From NCBI GenBank assembly GCA_002778455.1, contig PFCD01000001.1, positions 120,125-153,635 on the forward strand: a stretch of 33,511 nucleotides of DNA. The letters are read 5' to 3'. Numbering within the stretch: the first letter of the stretch is position 1; every line of letters starts with the position of its first letter. The stretch comes from Candidatus Micrarchaeota archaeon CG10_big_fil_rev_8_21_14_0_10_45_29. GTDB taxonomy: Archaea; Micrarchaeota; Micrarchaeia; Anstonellales; Anstonellaceae. The notes under the pieces were generated by a model. It did no database searches. It had not been told where the DNA came from and worked only from the letters and a program-made list of their open reading frames with translations. A program made the position numbers and the translations under genes. Below are positions 22,072 to 29,852 of the stretch, in pieces.

Positions 22072-23427
22072 TTATAGCTTTCTTGAGAAATAATCCGAGG
22101 CAATAGAGCGCACCCTCTTATCCGAGAGAGCCGAATATGCAAAAAGCCACTCCCGCCTCTTCAATGCCTTTGCAAAAGAGGGCGGAATCCCTATTCTGCC
22201 GGCGTCTTTCAAAAGCTTATCCACAAACTTTTTTGCATCTCTTGCCCCCCTTCTCTCGATGGCGACTATTCTCTCATGCTCAATATGGAGGTTAAGCGCG
22301 TTTTTATGTTCTTTTTCAAACGCCTGCACATGCGACTCATGCCAAATATATGGCCCCATCACATGGCGCACGGAAGGAAGCGTCTCCTCCATAAGCTCGA
22401 TAAGAATAAACGAATCTTTCGCATCAGCATAAAAATAATGCCCAAACACCCGAAATTCCGCCCCCTTAAGCTGTGAGAGAATGGCATGCGCGCTTTTCTT
22501 TAGCTGGGGCCACAAAATATCTTCAACAACCTTTGGGGAAGGGCATTTTAGCAAAAGAAGCGCCGTGCCCCTCTCTTTCATCATTTTTGCAAGCTTTTGC
22601 CTTGAGTGCACCTCTTTTTTGGAGAAAAAATGCATTTCTGAAGGATTTTTCAAAAATTCGCGGGACGCGTAAATAAAGCGGGATAAAGAGGTTTGCGACA
22701 CCACGGCAGAGACGTTTCTTTTTTTATCTGTGGGGTCTATCACAACCACCGCGGCGGCAGGGAAAAGCTCCCTTGCCCCCTCTCCTGAGTAATGCCCCTC
22801 AATATCAATCACAGGCCTCTGCCACGCGCCCGCCTCTTTTAGCAATCTCTCAAAAGAGCCGTAATTTATCACAAGAAGCTCGCACAAATACCCTGAGAAA
22901 CCCTCAACCCTTGCCTGCGCGCCATACACGCCTATATTTTTCAAAAACTGCTTTAACAGCCTAATATCGTCCCTTTTTTTCTCATCAAGGCGGGCGTTTG
23001 CCCAAATTTTATGAAGCTGGGAGCGGTCAACGGCTGTAACAAGCCCCTCTCCCTCCTTTATTTTAAACGAGGGCACAATGTCAATTTTCACCCCCCTCTC
23101 ATAAACTTTCAAATAAGGGTGCTGCGCATAATTCACTTCCCATTTTTTGCCTCTCATAGCTTTTTTTGCAAATTCAAGCCCCTTTTTCTTTACCTGCGCG
23201 GCATCGTATTTTTTTCCAAAAAGCAAAAATATGTCAATTTCATTATTTAGCGCAAGGGCGGTTCCCTTCGCAACCGAGCCCATAACCCCCACATCCACGT
23301 CTGTTGGCAGCACATCTCTCAGCCTGCCAACCGCCCACTTTTGCACATTTTGCAAATTCTCAATTTCCTTTTTTGAGGGCCTTATCCTTGTCGCAACCCT
23401 TTTTAGCAGCTTTCCCCCCTTTCCCAT
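22072..23427 (-). CDS. cca: Archaeal CCA-adding enzyme (tRNA nucleotidyltransferase)
   Basis: 451 residues. Adds CCA to tRNA 3' ends; all tRNAs in this window lack encoded CCA, as expected. Catalytic motif GSVAKGTALALNNEIDIFLL has G50-S51 and the archaeal Glu63-x-Asp65 pair, with a third carboxylate Asp116 in VKIDIVPSF. The following ~300 residues (neck, body, tail) fit the class I enzyme in length. ATG 23427 is chosen over an upstream in-frame TTG because the TATA box at 23447-23458 is 26 bp before it, giving a leaderless start. It is divergent from the gene at 23481 and shares that TATA. Confidence 0.95.
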   Translation of the reverse strand: MGKGGKLLKRVATRIRPSKKEIENLQNVQKWAVGRLRDVLPTDVDVGVMGSVAKGTALALNNEIDIFLLFGKKYDAAQVKKKGLEFAKKAMRGKKWEVNYAQHPYLKVYERGVKIDIVPSFKIKEGEGLVTAVDRSQLHKIWANARLDEKKRDDIRLLKQFLKNIGVYGAQARVEGFSGYLCELLVINYGSFERLLKEAGAWQRPVIDIEGHYSGEGARELFPAAAVVVIDPTDKKRNVSAVVSQTSLSRFIYASREFLKNPSEMHFFSKKEVHSRQKLAKMMKERGTALLLLKCPSPKVVEDILWPQLKKSAHAILSQLKGAEFRVFGHYFYADAKDSFILIELMEETLPSVRHVMGPYIWHESHVQAFEKEHKNALNLHIEHERIVAIERRGARDAKKFVDKLLKDAGRIGIPPSFAKALKRREWLFAYSALSDKRVRSIASDYFSRKL

Positions 23428-23446
23428 ACTTTTTGCTTGTGAAGGC

Positions 23447-23458
23447 AATATTTATAAC
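23447..23458. promoter_or_regulatory. Symmetric shared TATA box between cca and the divergent surface protein gene
   Basis: AATATTTATAAC lies midway between start codons at 23427 (minus) and 23481 (plus), 26 and 28 bp from its centre. Read on either strand it is TATA-like. One AT box in 53 bp is the only candidate for both genes, and both would be leaderless. Confidence 0.6.
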
Positions 23459-23480
23459 CATTTGAATATCTTATCATTTC

Positions 23481-24296
23481 ATGAGATGCAAACTTTTGCT
23501 TATTTTGCCCGCGCTTGCACTATGTTCCATCCTATTTGGCGTCTCGCTGCAGCTTCTTGAGCCGGCGGCAACCATCTCGGGCGGGGAAATCGCGGAATAC
23601 GGCAACGTGGGGCCTGGGCAGACATTCACCGTGCAAATAAACCCCATAGTGCGCTCTGGCAACAAAAGCTTTTTGGGGCAATGGGACAGGGCTTACGCGA
23701 TAAATCTGCCTGAAGGGTGGATAGCGCGCGAGAGCAAAATATACGGCAACCCCCTTATCGTGGAAATAACTTCTGACAAGATGGCTCCTGAAGGCGACTA
23801 TTATTTTGACATTTTTGTGGAGGATGAGAAGGGGCAGGAGAATATCGGCGGGCAGGTGGTGTTTAATGTGCATGCAAAAGTGCTTCATGACATATTTGAG
23901 ATGCAAATAGAGCCGAATGAAATACGCGCAACCGCATACGAGAGGGCAAAATTTAGCATCACCCTCATAAACAAGGGCTCTGCAAAAGATGTTTTCACGG
24001 TAACTTCCACGGGTGCAAAGGGGTGGGAATTTAAGAGGGAAGTGTATCTTATGCCCGGCGCCTCCAAAACATTCAGCTATGAGCTTGAGGGACAGGATGA
24101 GGCAACCTATAACATGCGCCTATCCGCGCAATCCAAATCCTCCCCCCTTGTGCATGATGAGGGGGAGCTTAATTTGCAGGTGCGCTCAAACCTTGAATCA
24201 GATTTTAAGTCAACCTCTTACGGCGTGCTTCTTTTTCCCATACAGCTTCTGCCAATGTATTCAATAGCAGGGCTTATCGCGCTTCTTTTACAATAA
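23481..24296 (+). CDS. Secreted/membrane protein with Ig-like beta domains
   Basis: 271 residues. Signal peptide MRCKLLLILPALALCSILFG. Then two beta-sandwich segments: ~30-135 (GPGQTFTVQINPIVRSGN... YYFDIFVEDEKGQENIGGQV) and ~145-235 (EPNEIRATAYERAKFSITLI, NKGSAKDVFTVTSTGAKGWE, MPGASKTFSYELEGQDEATY), the latter resembling NEW3-like cell-surface Ig domains. A C-terminal hydrophobic run (YGVLLFPIQLLPMYSIAGLI ALLLQ) is the membrane anchor, ending abruptly without a cytoplasmic tail. Leaderless start from the TATA shared with cca. Elp3 starts 22 bp downstream. Confidence 0.8.
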   Translation: MRCKLLLILPALALCSILFGVSLQLLEPAATISGGEIAEYGNVGPGQTFTVQINPIVRSGNKSFLGQWDRAYAINLPEGWIARESKIYGNPLIVEITSDKMAPEGDYYFDIFVEDEKGQENIGGQVVFNVHAKVLHDIFEMQIEPNEIRATAYERAKFSITLINKGSAKDVFTVTSTGAKGWEFKREVYLMPGASKTFSYELEGQDEATYNMRLSAQSKSSPLVHDEGELNLQVRSNLESDFKSTSYGVLLFPIQLLPMYSIAGLIALLLQ

Positions 24297-24318
24297 TTTT
24301 TTCCCAAAGGTAAGCTTT

Positions 24319-25932
24319 ATGCAGGATATGGCGATAAAAAAATTCTCAATTGAGGCGGCGGAGGCGATAATAAAAAACCCCTCCCTCGACATAGAGGCGC
24401 TCAAAAACTCTTTGGGCGCAAAATACAAAATAAGCACAATAAAAAACGCGCTCATACTCGCCTCGCTTCCAAAAAAATTTCGCACCCCCCTAATGGTGCA
24501 AAAGCTAAAAACACGCACCACCCGCACAGGTTCTGGCGTAACTCCCATAGCTTTGATGCCAAAGCCCTTTCCCTGCCCGGGAAAATGCACCTATTGCCCC
24601 ACCTCCATGAAAGAAACAATTGATGCCTCAGGCAAAAAAAAATTAACAATGACTGCCCCGAAGTCATACACCGGCTTTGAGCCGGCGACAATGCGCGCCA
24701 TACAAAACAAATTTGACGCAAAAAAGCAAATCCTTATGCGCCTCTCCCAATATGAGGCGCTGGGGCAGCCGAGCGAGAAATGCGAGCTTATAATAATGGG
24801 GGGCACTTTTCTCGCAATCCCGAAAAATTACGCGGATAAATTTATCTTGCAATGCTTCAACGCCCTTAATAAAAAAAATTCCCCCTCCCTCCCAATTGCC
24901 CAAAAATTAAACGAAAAATCCGCCCATCGCGCCATAGGGCTCACAATAGAGACACGCCCTGACTGGTGCAAGCAATTTCATATAGACAGGATGCTTGCCT
25001 ACGGCGCAACGCGCGTGGAATTGGGGGTGCAGTCCCTTGATGAGAAGGTGCTCAAAAAAGTGAAAAGAGGGCATGATGTAAGCGAGACAATTCGCGCCAC
25101 CCGCGAATTAAAAGACGCGGGCTTTAAGGTGTGCTACCACTTTATGCCAGGGCTTTATTCCTCTTATAAAAAAGACGTCAAAATGCTTCGCGAGCTTTTC
25201 TCAAACCCTGACTTTTGCCCAGACATGCTAAAAATTTATCCCTGCCTTGTGATGGAGGGCACCCCTCTTCACGAGGAATATTTGAGGGGGGAATTCACCC
25301 CCATAACTTCCGAGGAAGCGGTAAGGCGAATATCCATCGCCTCAAAATATTTCCCCCCATGGGTGCGCATAATGCGCATGCAGAGGGACATCCCCGCGCA
25401 CAAAATAACGGCAGGCGTAAAACACGGCAATCTGCACCAGATGGCATCCGCCTCCCTTGCAAAAAAAGGAAAAACATTGGGCGACATACGCTCGCGCGAA
25501 ATATTCTCAATGCAGAGGGATGGCAAAACGCAGGCGCAAAAGCCGAATTTCAGGCAATACTGCCAAAAATACCGCGCCTCCGGCGGAATGGAATATTTTC
25601 TCTCATTTGAGGATAAAAAGCAAAAACTTTTGGCAGGCTTTTTGCGCCTCCGCCTCCCCGGCAACTCGCACCGAAAAGAGATAACCCCTTCAACCGCGAT
25701 AGTGCGCGAGCTTCATGTATATGGAAGCGAAATTGAAATAGGCAAAAAAGCATCCTCCTCCTCTTCCCAGCACTCCGGCTTTGGCAAAGCCCTTCTTGAG
25801 CGCGCCGAAAAAATAGCCAAAGCAAATAAGAAAAACAAAATGATAATAATTTCAGGGGTAGGCACGCGCGAATATTACCGAAAAACCGGCTACTCTTTGG
25901 AAGGGCCTTACATGGCAAAAAAATTAAATTAG
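24319..25932 (+). CDS. elp3: Elp3-like tRNA U34 carboxymethyltransferase (radical SAM plus GNAT)
   Basis: 537 residues. N-terminal radical-SAM domain with PFPCPGKCTYCP (C86-x3-C90-x2-C93), followed by the Elp3 signature KSYTGFEPATMRAIQNKFDA and IIMGGTF. The core continues with IGLTIETRPDWC and RVELGVQSLDE. A C-terminal GNAT domain (~400-537) has TAIVRELHVYGSEIEIG, HSGFGKALLERAEKIA and EYYRKTGYSLEGPYM. Elp3 makes the carboxymethyl wobble-U modification of tRNAs. Archaea often have it as a single protein. ATG 24319 has AAGGTAAGC at ~6 nt; a second ATG (24328) is possible. Confidence 0.95.
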   Translation: MQDMAIKKFSIEAAEAIIKNPSLDIEALKNSLGAKYKISTIKNALILASLPKKFRTPLMVQKLKTRTTRTGSGVTPIALMPKPFPCPGKCTYCPTSMKETIDASGKKKLTMTAPKSYTGFEPATMRAIQNKFDAKKQILMRLSQYEALGQPSEKCELIIMGGTFLAIPKNYADKFILQCFNALNKKNSPSLPIAQKLNEKSAHRAIGLTIETRPDWCKQFHIDRMLAYGATRVELGVQSLDEKVLKKVKRGHDVSETIRATRELKDAGFKVCYHFMPGLYSSYKKDVKMLRELFSNPDFCPDMLKIYPCLVMEGTPLHEEYLRGEFTPITSEEAVRRISIASKYFPPWVRIMRMQRDIPAHKITAGVKHGNLHQMASASLAKKGKTLGDIRSREIFSMQRDGKTQAQKPNFRQYCQKYRASGGMEYFLSFEDKKQKLLAGFLRLRLPGNSHRKEITPSTAIVRELHVYGSEIEIGKKASSSSSQHSGFGKALLERAEKIAKANKKNKMIIISGVGTREYYRKTGYSLEGPYMAKKLN

Positions 25933-25962
25933 CTTAAAACAGGCATTGCCGAAGTTATCCAA

Positions 25963-26072
25963 TTTTTCCAAGGTTTTTGCGCCTCCGGCAAAAAAGCTTA
26001 CCTAAATCCCCTCACGAGTCCTAGAACGGGAACTGCAAGGCGTAAACAGTTTTTCCAAGGTTTTTGCGCCTC
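25963..26072. repeat. Direct repeat pair, period 87 bp, in the elp3 downstream gap
   Basis: A 23-bp perfect repeat (starting TTTTTCCAAGGTTTTTGC, then GCCTC) occurs at 25963-25985 and 26050-26072. Both copies run into a hairpin of the type TTTTTGCG...GCAAAAA (second copy TTTTTGCG-CCTCAA-GCGCAAAAA). The period (87) is close to that of the tRNA-flanking elements (82 and 85), but no tRNA is adjacent. Confidence 0.65.
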
Positions 26073-26106
26073 AAGCGCAAAAAGCTTTCCGAACGATAAC
26101 CGAACA

Positions 26107-26115
26107 ATATTTAAG
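26107..26115 (+). promoter_or_regulatory. TATA box for the membrane regulator gene (leaderless)
   Basis: ATATTTAAG centred about 28 bp before the ATG at 26139, supporting that start over the upstream in-frame TTG. Confidence 0.55.
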
Positions 26116-26138
26116 CCCCTTTTTTGCATAAATATTAT

Positions 26139-26999
26139 ATGAAATTCGCAATTTTTCTTCCTGCATTGCTGTTGCTTGCTTTTTGCTTTGCGCAAAACAC
26201 AACTTTGCAGGAAAACTGCACATTTGGGGAAAATGCCACAAACGCAAGCGAATGCGAAAACATAACAATAATGCCTTTGCCAGAATACGCCCCTCCGAAG
26301 CCGGCCTATGCGCCGGAAGGGGGGGCATCAGCGCAAGGCGGAGTTGAAGACGCTTTCCTTGTGGTGCCTGGGCAAATTCCATCAGATTATCCCGAAACAT
26401 TGCAAGCCATCCCTGCTCTTAATGAAGGCGGCTCTCCAGATGAATCCGCCTCCCAAACAGGCGAAAACTTTGGAGAAGATTCTTTCCAAACCCAAATCGC
26501 TTCAGACGCAATGCAAAAAGATGAGCCCGCGCCGCCGCAAAATCCCCCTGCCGCCATCCCAGCCCATGAGCAATCCTTTGAAAACCTTGCATTAGCGCAA
26601 AAGGGGGCAGAATCCCCTGCCCAAGAAAACCTTTTGGGTGAATTTTTGCAAAAAAACCCGCAAGAAATGGCTTTTTTCGCCCTTGGCGCCCTATCTATAA
26701 TAGCTTTGGCAATATTCGCATTTTACTTCAGGCATCCCTCCCCGCCCCCCTACCCGCAGGAGCTCTCAATAGGGGAGACGCAGATGCAAATAATAAACGA
26801 GCTTTCCGAAGTTGAGAAAATACCCACAGACATCTCGCGAAGCGTGCAAAAAAGCAAATCCACCGTAGTCGAGCACCTTGATTCCTTGTGCAAAATGGGG
26901 CTTGTTGAGAGAATCGCCCTTCCTTCAAAAAAATTCGTATATTACCGGCTTACGCGGGAGGGAAGGCTTCTTCTTCTAAAAAGGCAAAGGGCGGCATAA
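26139..26999 (+). CDS. Membrane-anchored winged-helix regulator with extracellular domain
   Basis: 286 residues. Signal peptide MKFAIFLPALLLLAFCFAQ, a low-complexity extracellular stretch rich in Pro, Ala, Glu, Gln (~20-175), one membrane helix (EMAFFALGALSIIALAIFAF, ~182-202), then a cytoplasmic wHTH (~215-286): IGETQMQIINELSEVEKIPT, SRSVQKSKSTVVEHLDSLCK, GLVERIALPSKKFVYYRLTR and EGRLLLL. This is the layout of COG2512-type predicted membrane-associated transcriptional regulators: an outside sensor coupled to an inside DNA-binding domain. The sensor region has no obvious fold. Targets unknown; the neighbouring tRNA-Tyr/GT2 genes are not evidently linked. Confidence 0.85.
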   Translation: MKFAIFLPALLLLAFCFAQNTTLQENCTFGENATNASECENITIMPLPEYAPPKPAYAPEGGASAQGGVEDAFLVVPGQIPSDYPETLQAIPALNEGGSPDESASQTGENFGEDSFQTQIASDAMQKDEPAPPQNPPAAIPAHEQSFENLALAQKGAESPAQENLLGEFLQKNPQEMAFFALGALSIIALAIFAFYFRHPSPPPYPQELSIGETQMQIINELSEVEKIPTDISRSVQKSKSTVVEHLDSLCKMGLVERIALPSKKFVYYRLTREGRLLLLKRQRAA

Positions 27000-27159
27000 A
27001 ACCCTGTTTGGGCGCAAAAAACAGCATCCAAAAACTGCAAATCCAATGGCGCAAAACAAAAATCCAAGGGCATGTTTTTGCAGCCAATCAATTTTGCAAA
27101 AAAAGCGGGTGTAAAATAAAACGGAATATATAAAAGCTTGGTTTATACAATACTATCCA
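27000..27159. other. Gap upstream of tRNA-Tyr
   Basis: A-rich sequence with no gene seen. It holds the tRNA-Tyr promoter: AATATATAAAAG at 27125-27136, about 29 bp before the tRNA. Confidence 0.5.
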
Positions 27160-27285
27160 CCCGCGATAGCTCAATGGTAGAGCGTCCGGCTGTAGAACCG
27201 GCATGCGACAATCGCGCCGCATCGTGGCATTTAAAATATATTTGCAGCCACCGGAAGGTTGTGTGTTCAAATCACACTCGCGGGA
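27160..27285 (+). tRNA. tRNA-Tyr (anticodon GUA) with a 54-nt intron
   Basis: Acceptor CCCGCGA pairs with TCGCGGG (discriminator A), D-arm GCTCAATGGTAGAGC, anticodon stem TCCGG/CCGGA, T-arm TGTGT-TCAAATCACAC-type. Anticodon GTA at 27192-27194. The intron is best placed at 27196-27249, after position 37 (the canonical archaeal site); a one-base shift gives the same product. GGCTG of the 5' exon pairs with CAGCC at the intron 3' end. C1-G72 is the archaeal Tyr identity pair. Confidence 0.92.
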
Positions 27286-27311
27286 AACTTTTTTCAAAAG
27301 CGTTGGCAATT

Positions 27312-28004
27312 ATGGCTATTTCAACAAAATATTCCATTCTTCTTCCAACCCTCAACGAGGGCGACGCATTAGCCCCGCTTTTAGAGCGGCTTCTTGCCCT
27401 CCCCTTTTGCAAAGAGAGTGAAATCCTTATCCTTGACAGCGGAAGCTGGGACAACACCCGCGACACCTATACGCATTTTTCCCAAAATCACAAAAACATA
27501 AAATGGGTAGGCGCGCCGCATGGCAAATCGGCCGCATTGCGCGTGGGCTTTGCAAAGGCAAAAGGGGAATTAATATTTTTCATGGACTCTGATTTGCAGT
27601 ATATGCCTGAGGAATTAACCGCATTAAAAAACGCTATTGATGCCGGCGCGGATGTGGTATGCACAAAAAGGCAAGTAGTATCAGCAAACGGGCATGTAAG
27701 GCGCGCCCTCTCCCTCTTTTTCTCGCAATTAGTAGGAAAGAAATTGCTTAATTTGCCTGTCTCTGACCCGCAAAGCGGCATGAAGGCAATCCGCGCCTCT
27801 TTATTGAAAAAAATGAAACTAAGCGCCAAATACTGGGATTTGGATTTGCAGCTTATTATGCAGGCAGGCGCTTTGGGCGCCAAAATAGCTGAGGTGCCCA
27901 TAACCTTTGAATCTCGCGAAGGCGGGCAGGCAAAGGCAGACATCTTCTTTACTGGGGGAAACTTGCTTGCTGCGGCGGGGAGAGAAATTTTTAAGGGAAG
28001 GTAG
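27312..28004 (+). CDS. GT2-family glycosyltransferase (DPM1-like)
   Basis: 230 residues, MAISTKYSILLPTLNEGDAL with the GT-A first strand, ILDSGSWDNT, a GKSAALRVGFAKAKGELIFF segment and the metal-binding DSD in FMDSDLQYMPEE. Later SDPQSGMKAIRASLLKKM is the usual acceptor-side stretch of dolichol-phosphate mannosyltransferase relatives. No membrane segment, so a soluble enzyme probably acting at the membrane surface in surface-glycan or glycolipid synthesis. Donor and acceptor cannot be read. ATG is 27 bp after the tRNA-Tyr 3' end and no promoter is evident between, so the tRNA and gene may share a transcript. An upstream in-frame extension runs through the tRNA and is rejected. Confidence 0.87.
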   Translation: MAISTKYSILLPTLNEGDALAPLLERLLALPFCKESEILILDSGSWDNTRDTYTHFSQNHKNIKWVGAPHGKSAALRVGFAKAKGELIFFMDSDLQYMPEELTALKNAIDAGADVVCTKRQVVSANGHVRRALSLFFSQLVGKKLLNLPVSDPQSGMKAIRASLLKKMKLSAKYWDLDLQLIMQAGALGAKIAEVPITFESREGGQAKADIFFTGGNLLAAAGREIFKGR

Positions 28005-28043
28005 GTTTATATTAAACAAAACTATCAGTTTAACGGTGTGGCT

Positions 28044-29123
28044 ATGCGTTTGCTTGTTTTTGGAGTAGTGGCTTTATTCTTATTTTCATTTGGTTGCCTT
28101 GGTTCTGTTGATGATACAGCCTCTGATAATTCTTCAATAACACAAACATATATTTGCCCTGATGGAAACAATGTTTCTAATTTGGCTGATTGCAACAAAT
28201 GCCAAGTTTCTTGTAATGATGGCAACCCCTGCACCAAAGATTTCTGTGGGGAAGAAACCGATTATACCTGCAAGCATGAAAACCTTGACGGAGAGCATGC
28301 AGGATGCTATGGCGGCACAGAGGTTTGCAAAAGCAGCATTTGTTCTCTAGGCGAGTGTATCCAGAAAGAAGAATCTCCATGCTGTGGAAATTCCATATGT
28401 GAGGATGGTGAAGATTGTTCAACCTGCAATAAAGATTGTGGCTGCGGAGAAAATGAAGCATGTGTCTTCGGGGTATGCAAAGTAAGTGAGTGTATAACTG
28501 ATTCTGATTGCGATGATGGAAATACTACTACAAATGATAGTTGTGTAAGAAATGAAACTGGAACATCTTGTCAGCATACCAAAATAAATCAATGCATGGC
28601 TGATGGTATTTGTGAAAAAGTATGTCCCAAAAAACTTGAATGCGTTATAAAATGCGGGGTAGATCGTTCGTGTCAAATTGGCTGTAACAAATATACTGAT
28701 CCTGACTGTATCCCTTGTGATTTAACTTTAAATGACTCATTTTGTCCAGATAATTGTACTGCTCTTACCGATATCAATTGCCAAGTATTTAGTACTCTTA
28801 ATGGGGGGTACGGGGAATCTAAAGACGGAAAAATCAAAATGTCAGTATCTTCATCATGTTCTAGCGGAGTAACAAAAATAAAATATAATATCTATAACGC
28901 AGGAGAAACAGACATATATGTTTCAACCGATATGCTGGCATATTTTTATCGTTCTAATAGCAAATCTCTACGTAATACGTCTGCCTTTTATTATAAAATA
29001 ATTCCAGGTTATGAATACTCGAGCATATATTCGATATTTGGAGTTTATGAAGATGGTCGTTTTGTTTATTATCCTTCTTCTGACGACAAAGACATTGTCG
29101 TTTATGATGTCGGTTGTAAATGA
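28044..29123 (+). CDS. Cys-rich lipoprotein
   Basis: 359 residues. Signal peptide MRLLVFGVVALFLFSFGC (lipobox, C18). Residues ~40-235 are Cys-rich: CPDGNN, CNDGNPCTKDFCG, ESPCCGNSICEDGEDCSTCN, KDCGCGENEACVFGVC, DCDDGNTTTNDSC. The C.G..CEDGEDC..C..DC unit is a common motif of DPANN extracellular proteins. Residues ~255-359 form a beta-rich domain without Cys, apart from two near its ends (KIKYNIYNAGETDIYVS). Start ATG 28044 follows CGGTGTGG; TATA GTTTATATT at 28007-28015. The gene is clearly more AT-rich than the GT2 gene before it, suggesting different origin or low expression. Confidence 0.82.
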   Translation: MRLLVFGVVALFLFSFGCLGSVDDTASDNSSITQTYICPDGNNVSNLADCNKCQVSCNDGNPCTKDFCGEETDYTCKHENLDGEHAGCYGGTEVCKSSICSLGECIQKEESPCCGNSICEDGEDCSTCNKDCGCGENEACVFGVCKVSECITDSDCDDGNTTTNDSCVRNETGTSCQHTKINQCMADGICEKVCPKKLECVIKCGVDRSCQIGCNKYTDPDCIPCDLTLNDSFCPDNCTALTDINCQVFSTLNGGYGESKDGKIKMSVSSSCSSGVTKIKYNIYNAGETDIYVSTDMLAYFYRSNSKSLRNTSAFYYKIIPGYEYSSIYSIFGVYEDGRFVYYPSSDDKDIVVYDVGCK

Positions 29124-29189
29124 TGCTTATAATTAATTTTTGAATTTGAAAAAAGCTTTATACAAAGGGTGATAGAAAAAGGTTTGGTT

Positions 29190-29453
29190 CTATTTAATTT
29201 GTTTCCATTGTTTACTATGTTTCCACAACGCAATACTCATCGTCGTAATCATTATTAGATAAATTGTCAATAACCCCATAATCCACCAAGACCGCTCGCC
29301 CTCGAAGGCATAAGAAAATATTTGCACGGTTGCCATAATATTTGTTAGTATGAAAATAAATAATGTGCATATAAACATGCTTTTACTTATCTCGATCATG
29401 TTTTCGCTGATTCTGAGCATTTCTTTTTCTATTTTTGTTGTTTTTCGTACCAT
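29190..29453 (-). CDS. Small membrane protein with two helices
   Basis: 87 residues, MVRKTTKIEKEMLRISENMI then hydrophobic FICTLFIFILTNIMATVQIF and WWIMGLLTIYLIMITTMSIA. Charged N terminus and a short basic C terminus. No family known. GAGGTTTAGATC before the ATG may act as ribosome site and contains the stop of the upstream gene (10 bp apart). AT-rich. Function unknown. Confidence 0.65.
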   Translation of the reverse strand: MVRKTTKIEKEMLRISENMIEISKSMFICTLFIFILTNIMATVQIFSYAFEGERSWWIMGLLTIYLIMITTMSIALWKHSKQWKQIK

Positions 29454-29463
29454 GATCTAAACC

Positions 29464-29682
29464 TCAGAAAACCTTAGACAAATCAAAAGTCATCTGCAGT
29501 ATATCCTTCATCCAAAATCTTATGTGGGTGAGAAAAACAATGCCTTTATCCAGTTTGGATTCTTCTATAAGTTTGTTCAAAGTCGCAGTATCTGCCGGTT
29601 CATTATTTCCTACCCATAACTGGAGTTTTTCAGTTAAGGTAAAATTGTCCTCTATGCGTGCAGGCTCATCGTTATTCCTCAT
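29464..29682 (-). CDS. Small hypothetical protein, 72 residues
   Basis: MRNNDEPARIEDNFTLTEKL then QLWVGNNEPADTATLNKLIE, ESKLDKGIVFLTHIRFWMKD. Charged, soluble, no recognised domain. GTGATGAA directly before the ATG. Likely co-transcribed with the following membrane protein (10-bp gap). AT-rich composition like its neighbours. Function unknown; modest confidence it is a real gene. Confidence 0.55.
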   Translation of the reverse strand: MRNNDEPARIEDNFTLTEKLQLWVGNNEPADTATLNKLIEESKLDKGIVFLTHIRFWMKDILQMTFDLSKVF

Positions 29683-29754
29683 TTCATCACTCTTTATCTA
29701 TGTGGAACACTTCCCATTTTCCATATTGAACAGCAAGCCCGTTCTTAAACTAAG

Positions 29755-29852
29755 CGCCTAGACGGGGTGGACAGATGCGAAGCATCTGGACAACTTTTTT
29801 TGCTAAAGCAAAAAATAGTCTTGGCGTGAGCAAAGCGAACGCCTAGACGGGG
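29755..29852 (-). repeat. Two-hairpin element bounded by copies of the tRNA-Asp 3' end
   Basis: CGCCTAGACGGGG (13 bp) is perfectly repeated at 29755-29767 and 29840-29852; the second copy is the tRNA-Asp 3' end. Between them: hairpin CAGATGC-GAA-GCATCTG (29772-29788), a second hairpin TTTTTTGC-TAAA-GCAAAAAA (29796-29815) and the tail GTGAGCAAAGCGAA. Period 85 bp. Confidence 0.8.

Noticed and set aside
24319-25932. Histone acetyltransferase
   Set aside because: The radical-SAM half and the context of archaeal Elp3 point to tRNA wobble modification.
25963-26072. Minimal CRISPR
   Set aside because: Only two copies, with a hairpin-bearing, 64-bp intervening segment and no cas gene.
27138-27311. 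Upstream extension of the GT2 gene with an earlier start
   Set aside because: It reads straight through tRNA-Tyr, and the GT-A first strand begins just after the ATG at 27312.
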